A stretch of DNA of 64,000 nucleotides from Allomeiothermus silvanus DSM 9946 (lineage in GTDB: Bacteria; Deinococcota; Deinococci; Deinococcales; Thermaceae): NCBI RefSeq assembly GCF_000092125.1, contig NC_014212.1, positions 516,001 through 580,000 on the forward strand, read 5' to 3'. Every line of letters begins with the position of its first letter. The first letter of the stretch is position 1. Below, piece by piece: positions 41,301 to 48,917 of the stretch. The translations under genes were made by a program, and so were the position numbers. A model generated the notes under the pieces. The model was not told the DNA's origin and ran no database searches. It saw only the letters and a list, made by a program, of their open reading frames with translations.

Positions 41301-42761
41301 CTCGAGGAAGCGTAGGAACTCCCGGCGCTCGCTGTCCACCGAGCGCTGATCCACCACGTACACCAGGCGGTGCGAGGCGTTCCCCCAATACCGCCTGTCC
41401 CGCTGAGTCTTTTTCTTCTTCTCCCGGTTAGGTTTGTAGTCGGGCTCCATCCACCGAGCTCGCAATGACATGACCGCTGTGATTGCGCTGCTGGGGTCGA
41501 AGTCTAGATTGACCCAGATTTTTAGGTCGGCCCATCGGGGCATCACTGCCGAGGTGCCGCTATTGGGGATGGTGGTGGCGGCCCTGTTCACCAGGGCCTG
41601 AGCGCGGGCGGTGATCACCGCGCCCCGGGCCTTCAGACCTTGGTTCGAGCTTTGGCTGAAGGCGGGGTCTGTGGGGGATAAGGCAGCCAGCGCAGCTACC
41701 GTCTTCACCTGCCTCCGCAGTACCGCTGCGCTGCCCTTCGTGAGCCCCGGCACTCGGCTTAGATGATCATCCTGCTCCGCCACCTGCCAGCAGTGCTGCG
41801 GGTGCTCGGTGGGTTGGCCCTTACTGTCCTTCCACGGGTAGCCCAGGAACTCGCAGCCCAGGCAGCGGTAGTCGACATGCCATTGCAAGTCCTGCCAGGG
41901 GGTTTGGAGGACACGGGGCAGGTCTCGAGTGAGCAGGCGACGCAACCTGGGGATGAATACACTGTACTCGGCAGTCTCGAGATCCTCCTCGAGCGCCGTC
42001 GCTAGGTCAGCATCAGTTATCAAAGCCCCGGCCAGCCGCTCCTTCGCTTTTTGGGCGAGCTTGGAGGCATCGTGGCTTCCGGGCCAAACCGCACCTGCCG
42101 CCACCACCACGAACCGGTCGTCGTAGCCCCGCTCTTTGAGCCAGGCAGCCAGGATCAGCGAGTAGTGCACTACCTCGGCGAAGTAGTTGGCCCCTGGCTC
42201 TGCAGTGAGCTTAAGGTCAATGACCCGCAGGCGGAGGCGCTCGTCGGTTGGGGGCAGGTCGGTCAGGTTGCCCTGCTCGTCCACAGCCTGCCACACCTTG
42301 CCTGATGGGGGGACGAATCTCGGCGGCAGCACCTGTAACAGGTCGGGGATTACCCTACCGTCGGAGATTAGCGGGTCCCTGAACTCGTCAGTAAGCCCGT
42401 CCAGATTGTATGCGGCCCGGAAGGCCGCAGGGACTCCATATTCCGCCTCGACCACGAAGTTAAAGGGCTGGAGCTTATCCATGACCGATTCCAGCAACGT
42501 GGGTTCGGGCCGCAGTTTGCCGGGTTTAGGCGAGTTGACGAAGACCTTCCCTGCACCGAACAGGTTCTGCACCTCCGACACCTTAAGATCCTGCCAGGTG
42601 TCGCCTGCCATCGAGAGGTAGGTGAGGCCTGCCCTGGCCGTCTGTCTAGGGGGGAGGCTGTGTTTTTTCAGATCGGCATCGCCGTACATAGACAGCCTGA
42701 ACCGGCGCTCGCAGTCGGTCTTAAGGTATAGAGATATACTCTTCTTTTTCAGCTCGAGCAT
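38388..42761 (-). CDS. Dna2-like nuclease-helicase (Fe-S RecB/Cas4-type nuclease fused to SF1 helicase)
   Basis: I start at ATG 42761 (GGAG upstream), giving 1,457 residues. The N-terminal third is a PD-(D/E)XK nuclease of the RecB/Cas4/Dna2 type: Asp140 in GRVIPDLLQV, Asp182-x-Lys184 in VIDLKLT, and four Cys (Cys17, RCLGCEF, HCW) arranged as the 4Fe-4S cluster of AddB, Cas4 and Dna2. The C-terminal third is an SF1B helicase: IWGPPGTGKSQT, LVIIDEASQMD, GDNLQLPP, DINYRSNETIV, FQGQEREVIIASFG. It is 113 bases downstream of a DNA methylase gene, same strand. A defence role is inferred. Confidence 0.85.
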   Translation of the reverse strand: MLELKKKSISLYLKTDCERRFRLSMYGDADLKKHSLPPRQTARAGLTYLSMAGDTWQDLKVSEVQNLFGAGKVFVNSPKPGKLRPEPTLLESVMDKLQPFNFVVEAEYGVPAAFRAAYNLDGLTDEFRDPLISDGRVIPDLLQVLPPRFVPPSGKVWQAVDEQGNLTDLPPTDERLRLRVIDLKLTAEPGANYFAEVVHYSLILAAWLKERGYDDRFVVVAAGAVWPGSHDASKLAQKAKERLAGALITDADLATALEEDLETAEYSVFIPRLRRLLTRDLPRVLQTPWQDLQWHVDYRCLGCEFLGYPWKDSKGQPTEHPQHCWQVAEQDDHLSRVPGLTKGSAAVLRRQVKTVAALAALSPTDPAFSQSSNQGLKARGAVITARAQALVNRAATTIPNSGTSAVMPRWADLKIWVNLDFDPSSAITAVMSLRARWMEPDYKPNREKKKKTQRDRRYWGNASHRLVYVVDQRSVDSERREFLRFLEQLKAIMDEVRALDNKRAASDRTGLEQGSSYQIYLWDEAQLRQLIRMVGRHLPAIVANPNLRDLAWLFPSPELLAHPEDATRRSPITLVADAVESHVAVPQPHHYTLTGVVASYHPRLSKFIPTFDPYYQDPLSNLIPAERIHEYWGRTNNWADKQRRLEETSLRKTYALALISNRLEQDLRPTLAKEAAPPLSFNYEQPLKGVSLEGQLWYQYHRLNAASEELEAQVTYAMAAHEREARLKSAHLTQRIDDPARRSRALDLLNAAAGTQLVDTPDLLIYKLSPSSAEVNIRENAVGLALSPRSDPTFLHLLATPHNFPGLETYTSGDQQFRSVADADLTKVSLEAIDRQNLLIALRLDARAKVLKLESVSGVDFRQDVMLDQMHTDSLSKKLKLTIKAIGKPPSWPDNLVITRSLPAAPTPPARGGRRAPKVAWDYLYYSHHTYQQTLPINTAALQTQLEHSGVMLNPSQWKAWREALERRLSVIWGPPGTGKSQTLRAVVLGAVLDAQTSNRPLRVLVTANTYTAVDNVLLRLEEHYRSNPTPPSLFRIQSKFRTPDASLAAHTALVNIPLDVRNPGADVDRLRHLLHNPAGVLILGTTPQQLHNLAYAGETSNAQGHAIREWFDLVIIDEASQMDVATSTLIFSKVAQDGRVVLAGDNLQLPPIHPADPPKDLEVKVGSVYEFMTLDQGIPATSLDINYRSNETIVDFVRLAGYSPSLVSHSPQLRLHLPGGLPTSQPLNWPSTVPWSPAWGELLNPERPVTCFVYEDFESGQSNEFEAQAVTALIALLQGNLAEKPLGLRDASGNPTIPATTPYSPDRFWEHGVGIVTPHRAQVSKIAEHLTRSFAGSVAHRVIRSAVDTVERFQGQEREVIIASFGLGDPDVIRLEDDFLYSLNRFNVMASRARCKLIVLITQSLLDYLSDDQDVLRESALLKRFAEDYCRNVRKLNLPALIGGALMTRVGELRDL

Positions 42762-42874
42762 AGTTTTTCTCCAAGTGATCATAAGAATATCAAGCCTAAC
42801 AGCGCATTGAATGCCAAAAGAACCAGTCTGGCAAAACTGCCACACTGACTCTCAATCCGGTGCAAGAGTGGCTA

Positions 42875-43960
42875 TCAGGTCGTGGAACCAACGCTTTCGT
42901 GAGCTGGAGCGCTGTAATCCACCAGGTCTAATCCAATGGCGCGGAAGCCCAATTTCCTCGCTACCTTCAACGTGGTTCCGCTCCCGGCAAAGGGGTCAAG
43001 AATTGTGGCGGGGATGGGTTCGGCGGGGCAGCCGCAAGTCTCCCAACCAGTCTGGGCCTTCATCGGAAAAGTGAACTCGCGGAAATAACCTCCCAGCACC
43101 GCTTTTGCTTCGTTTGCCAGGCGCAACACCTCTCGGGCATTTTTTTCATCTCCTTGAATTTTCCTGGCTTTCCCGGCATCCCCTAAGCCCACGGCCCGGA
43201 TCGCGGCGAGGTGCTCGGTGGTGAGGTTTGATTCCTCGAAGAGTTGCATGGCCCGGATGGCTTGAGGCCTATCTGGATTTAAACGCGCTGTGCGTTCCAC
43301 TATGGGCAGGTGCGGCTTGCCGCATTGAGGGCAGACCCTTTCAGGGGCGGCAAATGTGAGCACACGTTCTACTAACTCATCTGGGAACGGAGCTAAATGC
43401 GGATCCTTCGAACGCTCTGCACGGAGCTTCCAGACGTTGCCCGGGTTAAATCCATTGCCGAACTTCGCAGCATAACCGTACAGGTTGGTATAGATTTCCC
43501 GCTTCCTTGAAAGGTGGTAAATAAACTCGTATCGGTTAGCCAACCGATACGGCTTTGACTCGGGAATACCATACGGCTTTACCCAAACGATCCGGTGCTG
43601 GATCAGCCAGCCGTGATCCTGCGCGGCCAGCATGAACCGCTCGGGTATCCCAGCCAGGTCGCGGTTAACATACGTGTCTGCGATGTTTACAAAAGCCGAT
43701 CCATGCGGCTTGAGTACCCGTTCCCACTGCTTGAGGCAGGCCATAAGGCTGCGTATATAGCCTTTTGGGGTTGCCTCCTGGCCTATTTGTTTGGGATGTA
43801 GATAGTCGATTTTTTTCCAGTAAGGGGGCGAGGTGATGATCAGATCAATGCTGTTTTCCTCGAGCGCAGAGAGGTCTCGAGCATCTCCAAGCAAGAATGT
43901 CGTTTCGCTTTGCCTGAGTGGGTTAAGCGTAGGGGTTGTTTTTCTCAAGCCTGCTCCCAT
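42875..43960 (-). CDS. DNA methyltransferase (N4-cytosine/N6-adenine, SPPYW type)
   Basis: ATG 43960 gives 361 residues; the longer frame starts only at TTG 44017. Motif IV is IITSPPYWKKIDY (about 45); motif I comes late as ILDPFAGSGTTLKVARKLG (about 330), the beta-class order. SPPYW is typical of N4-cytosine enzymes but adenine cannot be excluded. A CPQCGKP pair plus CGC may bind zinc. It precedes the nuclease-helicase gene on the same strand, as expected for a modification partner that protects host DNA. Confidence 0.88.
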   Translation of the reverse strand: MGAGLRKTTPTLNPLRQSETTFLLGDARDLSALEENSIDLIITSPPYWKKIDYLHPKQIGQEATPKGYIRSLMACLKQWERVLKPHGSAFVNIADTYVNRDLAGIPERFMLAAQDHGWLIQHRIVWVKPYGIPESKPYRLANRYEFIYHLSRKREIYTNLYGYAAKFGNGFNPGNVWKLRAERSKDPHLAPFPDELVERVLTFAAPERVCPQCGKPHLPIVERTARLNPDRPQAIRAMQLFEESNLTTEHLAAIRAVGLGDAGKARKIQGDEKNAREVLRLANEAKAVLGGYFREFTFPMKAQTGWETCGCPAEPIPATILDPFAGSGTTLKVARKLGFRAIGLDLVDYSAPAHESVGSTT

Positions 43961-44072
43961 CGAATCAGAGTTTATCTCTATCCCGTCCTCTCGTCGAGAG
44001 GGGCGGCGGCAGAGCAAAAACTCAAATGGCTCGGATGAGGGCTTCAGGGCTTCGAGCGGTATTTACTGAGGG

Positions 44073-44088
44073 CTTGTGCGAACTCTTG
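44073..44088 (+). repeat. Direct repeat bounding the 38-44 kb island, right copy
   Basis: Second exact copy of CTTGTGCGAACTCTTG, just upstream of the methylase gene. Together the two copies enclose the methylase and nuclease-helicase genes and little else. Confidence 0.6.
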
Positions 44089-44251
44089 CCCCCACCCTCC
44101 CTCTTCTCTCGACAAACGGGGGCAAGGGGACGATCCCCTATCGGGGCGGGCAGAGACCATGCACCCGGGGGACGATCCCCTGGCGGGACCGGCTACGCCG
44201 GTACACCCGGATGGACCGCACTGCCCGGTAGTTTTCCTCGGAGGAAGGAAG

Positions 44252-44364
44252 TGTTGGGAATGTTGGGAATTGGATTTGACAAAAGACAAAAATTCCCAAC
44301 ACAAGGAGTACTGTCCAGGACTCGGTTTTCATGGCCTTGTTGGGAATGTTGGGAGTGTTGGGAG
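44252..44364 (+). repeat. TGTTGGGAA iteron-like repeats
   Basis: The 9-bp word TGTTGGGAA/G occurs in tandem twice (44252-44269), once inverted (44293-44301), and in tandem three times (44338-44364). A TTGACA sequence lies between the groups (44276-44281). The cluster lies 70-180 bases before ATG 44434 and looks like a multi-site operator or iteron set. The rest of the 44018-44433 gap shows GC-rich hairpins but no convincing gene. Confidence 0.75.
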
Positions 44365-44433
44365 TTTTAGCAAGGGGGGCGTCAAAATTTTCGAGCATCG
44401 GGATGATATTCCAAGTATCGGTAACATATTCCT

Positions 44434-45474
44434 ATGCACTGGAACGCGATTGCTCTTTCGGTCATCGCAGCCCTGGCGCTGCCGGTGGTAGGTCTCATCA
44501 CGGGGCGGGTAGTGGGAGACTTCTTCCTCCGTGGGGATTTGATCGGGGCCACCGGCGCGGCTTTCGGGGTGCTGGTCTACGCCCTGGCCCTGGCCTCCTC
44601 CTACTCGCACCTACGGCACTACTACAAGGGCTACGAGGCCCAGGGGGTGCGGGCCTCGTGGGCGCTGGCGCTGGCGGTGGAGGTCGCGACCTTCTACATG
44701 AGCTTCTCCTACGTGGTGATCCACTCCGCCTGGGCCTTCTGGGGCAGCCTCATCGGGGCCTTCGTGGTCTTCTGGGGCAACCTCTCCAGCATGTACGAGG
44801 CCCGTCTGGAACGGGCACGGGCTGTTCAAGCCGCGCCCGATGGCCGTGCTCTAGTCGGTGAAGCCCCTGCGCCAGCGGTGAGGGCCCCTGCTGGAGGTGA
44901 GGAGCCTATAGCCCAGACACAACCCCTCCGCGCCACCCGTGGCGCGGCCCAGGCACGTCCCCAGTACGAGGCCATTTTCCTCGCTGCGGAGGCGGTGGAG
45001 ACCGAGGTCAGCCGGGTGAGGCAGTCGGTGCAGACGGTCAAAGCCGCAGTCCCGCCCGAGCAGGCCTGGGCGCACGTTGCGACGACCCCTCGCCCGGAGG
45101 CCGGGAGCGAACCCCTGCCGGAGGTCCCGGCCCGCGCGAAGGACAATCCCCTTGCGGGAGGGCCGGCGACCCTGCGCCTACGAGAACCCTGTAGCCGGCC
45201 GCCGCAGGCCACCGACCGGGAACCCACCCCCACCCCTTCCCTCTCCGAGGGCGACCGGGAAGTGCTCCGCCTGGCGGCAGAGGGGCCCGTCGGCCCCTCC
45301 GGCCTCAGCCGGGTGCTGGGGATCGCCAAGAGTTCCGCCGGGGACCGGCTCAAGCGGCTGGAGCGCATGGGGCTTCTGGAAAAGCGCGGCTCGAGCTACG
45401 TTCCCACGAGTCACGCCCAAGCGTCCATTGAGGGAGGACAGGCGCTGTACCAGGGGGCGCAGGCGCCCCGCTGA
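44434..45474 (+). CDS. Membrane protein fused to a winged-helix DNA-binding domain
   Basis: The 346-residue protein has four hydrophobic segments in its first ~120 residues (AIALSVIAALALPVVGLIT, ATGAAFGVLVYALALASS, ALALAVEVATFYMSFSYV, FWGSLIGAFVVFWGNL), a long Ala/Pro/Glu-rich linker, and a C-terminal winged helix (LSEGDREVLRLAAEGPVGPSGLSRVL, then SSAGDRLKRLERMGLLEKRG). It could be a membrane-tethered regulator; alternatively it may act in plasmid or element maintenance. The TGTTGGGAA repeats upstream are its most obvious candidate binding sites. Confidence 0.75.
   Translation: MHWNAIALSVIAALALPVVGLITGRVVGDFFLRGDLIGATGAAFGVLVYALALASSYSHLRHYYKGYEAQGVRASWALALAVEVATFYMSFSYVVIHSAWAFWGSLIGAFVVFWGNLSSMYEARLERARAVQAAPDGRALVGEAPAPAVRAPAGGEEPIAQTQPLRATRGAAQARPQYEAIFLAAEAVETEVSRVRQSVQTVKAAVPPEQAWAHVATTPRPEAGSEPLPEVPARAKDNPLAGGPATLRLREPCSRPPQATDREPTPTPSLSEGDREVLRLAAEGPVGPSGLSRVLGIAKSSAGDRLKRLERMGLLEKRGSSYVPTSHAQASIEGGQALYQGAQAPR
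45449..45469 (+). promoter_or_regulatory. ACCAGGGGG hairpin, copy 9
   Basis: ACCA, then GGGGGCGC-A-GGCGCCCC, here overlapping the last codons of the membrane/winged-helix gene, followed by CGCTGAGCGGCG and AAAGGAGG before GTG 45497. It is the only family member seen outside 21.5-30.4 kb. Confidence 0.6.
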
Positions 45475-45496
45475 GCGGCGGGAAAGGAGGACACTC

Positions 45497-45802
45497 GTGT
45501 ACCTGCTGTTCGCTGGAAACAAAGAGGGCTTCGTGGAATTGTTGAAGCGGGAGCGCCCCACTGAGGTTTACTCAGGGGTCCTGGACGGTACGCTCTCCAA
45601 CGGGGTGCCGCGCCGGACACTGTACGTGACCTTCCCCTACCGTGACGGGATGATCGCCATGTACCGCAGCAGCGCCCTGGGATTCGATGAAAAAAGGATG
45701 GGGCAGCTCAGGGACGAAGCGCGGGAGCTGGAAAAGCTGGGGGAGGAGGTGGGCTACCGGGTAGTGGGCGCGGTGCTCACGCTTGACCCGAACGACCTGT
45801 AG
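45497..45802 (+). CDS. Hypothetical protein, 101 residues
   Basis: GTG 45497 is 9 bases after AAAGGAGG. The product (MYLLFAGNKEGFVELLKRER...) has a beta-alpha pattern (RRTLYVTFPYRDGMIAMYRSS, MGQLRDEARELEKLGEEVGYR). No family is recognised. It is cotranscribed with the membrane/winged-helix gene and converges with the UvrD-type helicase gene. Confidence 0.6.
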   Translation: MYLLFAGNKEGFVELLKRERPTEVYSGVLDGTLSNGVPRRTLYVTFPYRDGMIAMYRSSALGFDEKRMGQLRDEARELEKLGEEVGYRVVGAVLTLDPNDL

Positions 45803-45853
45803 GGGTGGTGGTTGCCACCCCAATCCCAATCCCTGGATCCCCGGCCCTGGCGC

Positions 45854-47464
45854 TCAGTCGCCGAAGAGCTTCTTCCACAACGTCCTCACCCCCCGCTGGG
45901 GCGCTTCCTCGGCCTTCGGTGGTTGCGGCTCCGGGGATTTTGGCTTGAGATCCTCCTCCGTGCAAAGCCGCATCGCACCCTTGCGCACCGCAGCGGCCAG
46001 ATGTTTCTGGTACTCCAATGCGGCGCCGAAGCTCCCCTTGTTCAGGGCAGTGCGGGCACGGGTAAAGGCCACATAGGTCAGGTTGGCCTCCTCCGGGTAT
46101 AGCACTACACACCCGTGCACGGCATTCTCCTGGGCCAGGGTCACGCCCTCGAAGTCCTCCCCCAGCACCACTCCGTCCCACTCCCGGCCCTTGGAGCGGT
46201 GGGCGGTGGAGACCACCACCTCGGCCTGCTCCTCGCTCACCAGACTGTGGCGCAGGGTGTGGCACACCTCGGGGATGCGATCGGTGTACTCCTCGACGAG
46301 CCGCTCGTAGGGGCGGTACTGCGCGGCGATGGAGGGGAAGCGCTCGATGAGAGCTTTCAGGTGCTCCCAGCTCCTGAAGAGGGAGAACTCGGGGTGGCGG
46401 GGCTTGTACCCTTTGTAAAGGCGGTAGGCAGCCTCCAGGGCGTCGGTGAGTTCCTCGACCCTGTTCACCAGGGCTACCTTGTGGCCTCCCTCCAGCAACT
46501 CCAGCACCTCCCTGAGCGCCCCGGCGTTGGTACGGCTGAGGATGGCGATGGATTCGTCGCGTTTTGGGTTGGGATTGCCCCGCACCCGGCGGTGCTCCCC
46601 TTTGAAGAGCTGGAGAAGCTCGGTTGCCTCGTCGGCAATGGTCTGATTGAAGCGGAAGGACTGCGAGAGCGCCAGCTCAGCTCCCTCGAGGCGCTCCATG
46701 GCATTCACCGCGCCGCGCCAGGCGTAGATCTGCTGGTGGGGGTCGCCCACGAAGATGCGCTGAGCCTGCTGGGGCAGCAGGATGCCCAGCATGGCGGGGT
46801 TGGCGTCCTGGGCCTCGTCGAAAAGGATTACATCGTAGGGCAGGACGGGGCGGGAGAGCTGGTAGAGCTTGAGATAGACGTCATGGCTTATGGGATAGGA
46901 CGCCTCAGGGTCACTGAGGAGTTCCCAGGCCCGCCGGGCAATGGGCACCAGGCAGGCAGCAAAGTCGCCAAAGCCCTTACTGTTGCCGGCGGCTTCCATT
47001 TCGAGGCGCAGGACTTCGGGGATGTGCTCTGCTCCGATGGTGTCGTCCTCGGATTGGGTGAAGCGATTCACCGTCTCGAGCACCGGGAACATGGCCTCTT
47101 CCCGGTCGCGGAAACCCCACTCCCTCAGCGCGTCGAGTTCGGGCATGGCCTCGGCCAGGAGCCGGCGGGCCTGGAAGAGGCTGCTTTTGAGGCGTCCTTT
47201 TTCCTGGAAGGGTTTACCTGTCTTGTGAAACGCGAGGGCGTGGTTGGTCATGGCCTCGGCCAGGCCGCGAAACTTCTCCTGAGCTTCGTTGGCCAGCGCT
47301 CGGCTGAAGGTGAGGTAGAGGATGCGCCGCCCCTGAAGGGCGCGGGCCACCTCCGTCAGGGTGAAGGTCTTGCCAGCACCGGCAAAGGCCACTACCTTGA
47401 GATGCTCACCGCGCCGCGCGGCACCGACGACAGCCAGTTGTTCTTCGGTCAGCTTCGTGGACAT
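45854..47464 (-). CDS. UvrD/PcrA-type superfamily 1 helicase, short form
   Basis: The 536-residue helicase has a Q-motif (LTEEQLAVVGAA), Walker A AFAGAGKTFTLT (about 27-38), motif II VILFDEAQDANPAM, motif III VGDPHQQIYAWRG, motif V STAHRSKGREWDGV and motif VI YVAFTRARTALN. It is shorter than UvrD (~720), lacking much of the accessory subdomains, and is closer to the compact AAA-type UvrD helicases near mobile elements. It is divergent from the secreted nuclease gene, sharing a ~67-bp promoter region. Confidence 0.9.
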   Translation of the reverse strand: MSTKLTEEQLAVVGAARRGEHLKVVAFAGAGKTFTLTEVARALQGRRILYLTFSRALANEAQEKFRGLAEAMTNHALAFHKTGKPFQEKGRLKSSLFQARRLLAEAMPELDALREWGFRDREEAMFPVLETVNRFTQSEDDTIGAEHIPEVLRLEMEAAGNSKGFGDFAACLVPIARRAWELLSDPEASYPISHDVYLKLYQLSRPVLPYDVILFDEAQDANPAMLGILLPQQAQRIFVGDPHQQIYAWRGAVNAMERLEGAELALSQSFRFNQTIADEATELLQLFKGEHRRVRGNPNPKRDESIAILSRTNAGALREVLELLEGGHKVALVNRVEELTDALEAAYRLYKGYKPRHPEFSLFRSWEHLKALIERFPSIAAQYRPYERLVEEYTDRIPEVCHTLRHSLVSEEQAEVVVSTAHRSKGREWDGVVLGEDFEGVTLAQENAVHGCVVLYPEEANLTYVAFTRARTALNKGSFGAALEYQKHLAAAVRKGAMRLCTEEDLKPKSPEPQPPKAEEAPQRGVRTLWKKLFGD

Positions 47465-47486
47465 GAAACACGCATCGAATTCTCCC

Positions 47487-47515
47487 TTGGTAGGGTAGGG
47501 AGGTTCTGATAATAC
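47487..47515 (+). promoter_or_regulatory. Promoter of the secreted nuclease gene
   Basis: -35 TTGGTA (47487-47492) and -10 TAATAC (47510-47515) are 17 bases apart, 16 bases before ATG 47532. Confidence 0.65.
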
Positions 47516-47531
47516 TGTTATCCTGAGAAAA

Positions 47532-48170
47532 ATGTTGCGACTTTTAACATACTTGCTGATTCTGCTCAGCCCTGCTCTGGCTCAGCAGGATGTGGTGGGG
47601 CGGGCCAGTGTGGTGGATGGCGACACGCTGGAAATCCAGGGGGTCCGCATCCGCCTGTGGGGGGTAGACGCCGTGGAGTCCAGCCAGACCTGCCTGGACG
47701 CAGGGGGGAAGCCCTGGCCCTGCGGGCGAAGAGCGGCCCTCGCGCTATCGGACTTCTTGGGTCAGCGCACTGTCTCCTGCCAGCGGCGGGACACCGACCG
47801 CTACGGGCGGACCGTGGCCGTGTGCAGGGTGGGCGGGGTGGAGATCAACCGCTGGCTGGTGGAGCAGGGCTGGGCCCTGGCCTACCTCCAGTACGGCGGG
47901 CGCGTCTACCTGGACGCTCAGCGCGAGGCCCAAGGCGCAAGGCGGGGAGTCTGGCAGGGATCTTTCCAGCCCCCCTGGGAGTACCGCCGGAATCCGGCCA
48001 ACCCCCCCAGTGCGGGCAGCCCCCGCCCACAAAACCCTCAATCCCCGGAGGTCTACTACCGCAACTGCGCCGAGGCCCGCACCGCTGGAGCTGCGCCTCT
48101 CTACCGCGGACAGCCGGGGTATCGGCCCGGACTGGACCGCGATGGGGACGGGATAGCCTGTGAGCGCTGA
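47532..48170 (+). CDS. Secreted thermonuclease-like (SNase) protein with Excalibur domain
   Basis: The 212-residue protein has a signal peptide (LLTYLLILLSPALAQ), an SNase domain with catalytic features (ASVVDGDTLEIQGVRIRLWGVDAVE, RDTDRYGRTVAVC, GWALAYLQYGG, then REAQGARRGVW) and a C-terminal Excalibur calcium-binding motif (YRNCAEARTAGAAPLY ... [11 protein letters not shown]). It is a Ca-dependent extracellular nuclease by family. It overlaps the next small gene by 11 bases. A role in nutrient scavenging or DNA uptake is possible. Confidence 0.9.
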   Translation: MLRLLTYLLILLSPALAQQDVVGRASVVDGDTLEIQGVRIRLWGVDAVESSQTCLDAGGKPWPCGRRAALALSDFLGQRTVSCQRRDTDRYGRTVAVCRVGGVEINRWLVEQGWALAYLQYGGRVYLDAQREAQGARRGVWQGSFQPPWEYRRNPANPPSAGSPRPQNPQSPEVYYRNCAEARTAGAAPLYRGQPGYRPGLDRDGDGIACER

Positions 48171-48435
48171 ACGGCTCCTCGACCCACGGGAGCGGCAGCG
48201 GCTCGAGGAGGCCATAGGGGAAGCGCTGCTCAGCGTAGAGGGGCTGAAACGGGCCCTGCTCAAGGCCCTGGAGGCGCTGGCCGCGCTGGAGGCGGAGGAC
48301 CGCGCCCTGGGGGCGCTGTATGCCAGCTTACCCCGGGAGGGCCATCGCCTCCTGGGGGAGATCCTGCAGGAGATCAGGCCGCGGCTGGAGGCGCTCTGTG
48401 GTCCCCTGCGGGAGGTGCTGCACGAGGGTGAATAG
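48160..48435 (+). CDS. Hypothetical helical protein, 91 residues
   Basis: GTG 48160 lies within the end of the nuclease gene. The product ([40 protein letters not shown]...) is almost entirely amphipathic helix. No family is recognised. Overlap implies coupled translation with the nuclease. Confidence 0.5.
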   Translation: MSAERLLDPRERQRLEEAIGEALLSVEGLKRALLKALEALAALEAEDRALGALYASLPREGHRLLGEILQEIRPRLEALCGPLREVLHEGE

Positions 48436-48438
48436 GGC

Positions 48439-48915
48439 TTATGGGCCGTCCAGTAATCGCTCCACCTCCGCCCACACCCCCCGGCGCACCCAGTCGCGGT
48501 AGTGCTCGCCCACCGTCCTCCCCGGCGGGTAGCCGGGCGGGAGGTCCTCCCAGAAGCGCCCTTCCCGCAGCACCAGGAAGATGGCTTCCACGATGGAGCG
48601 CTTCGCGTAGCGGGCTGGGGCTCCTTTCCCCTTCGGGCGGAGCAGGGGCTCCAGGCGTTGCCACAGCGCATCCGGGAGGGGATAGGGATAGCGGGGGTTG
48701 GGCCCCCGGCGGGGCCGGGAGGGCTTCCCGTACACCCACTTCCACGCCGTCCCGCTGCTCACCCCGTACTGACGGGCTAGCCGGTGGGGCGGAGCTCCCG
48801 TCCGCCGGTGTTCCGCCACCAAAGCCTCCCGCAGCGCGACCTTGCCCGGCGGCCCCGGCTTTCGTCGGGGGAGAATGTGGTTCACATTACCGGAAATACC
48901 CCGATTGCCCTGCAC
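48439..48915 (-). pseudogene. Transposase fragment: HTH plus IS5-type N-terminal domain
   Basis: The 158-codon frame from GTG 48915 encodes a helix-turn-helix ([20 protein letters not shown]) followed by a DUF4096-type IS5 N-terminus ([40 protein letters not shown]). No catalytic DDE part follows, so it is truncated. A shorter homologue lies at 60345-60554; both abut a comM 3' fragment at the same junction, on opposite strands. Confidence 0.75.
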
Positions 48916-48917
48916 AC

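Noticed and set aside
38388..43960. BREX or DISARM defence system
   Set aside because: The nuclease-helicase and methylase are present but no pglZ, brxC, drmB or phospholipase-D gene is nearby, so these names are not supported.
46115..47509. A 464-codon plus-strand frame opposite the UvrD-type helicase
   Set aside because: Helicase motifs on the minus strand are complete; the plus frame is an antisense shadow.
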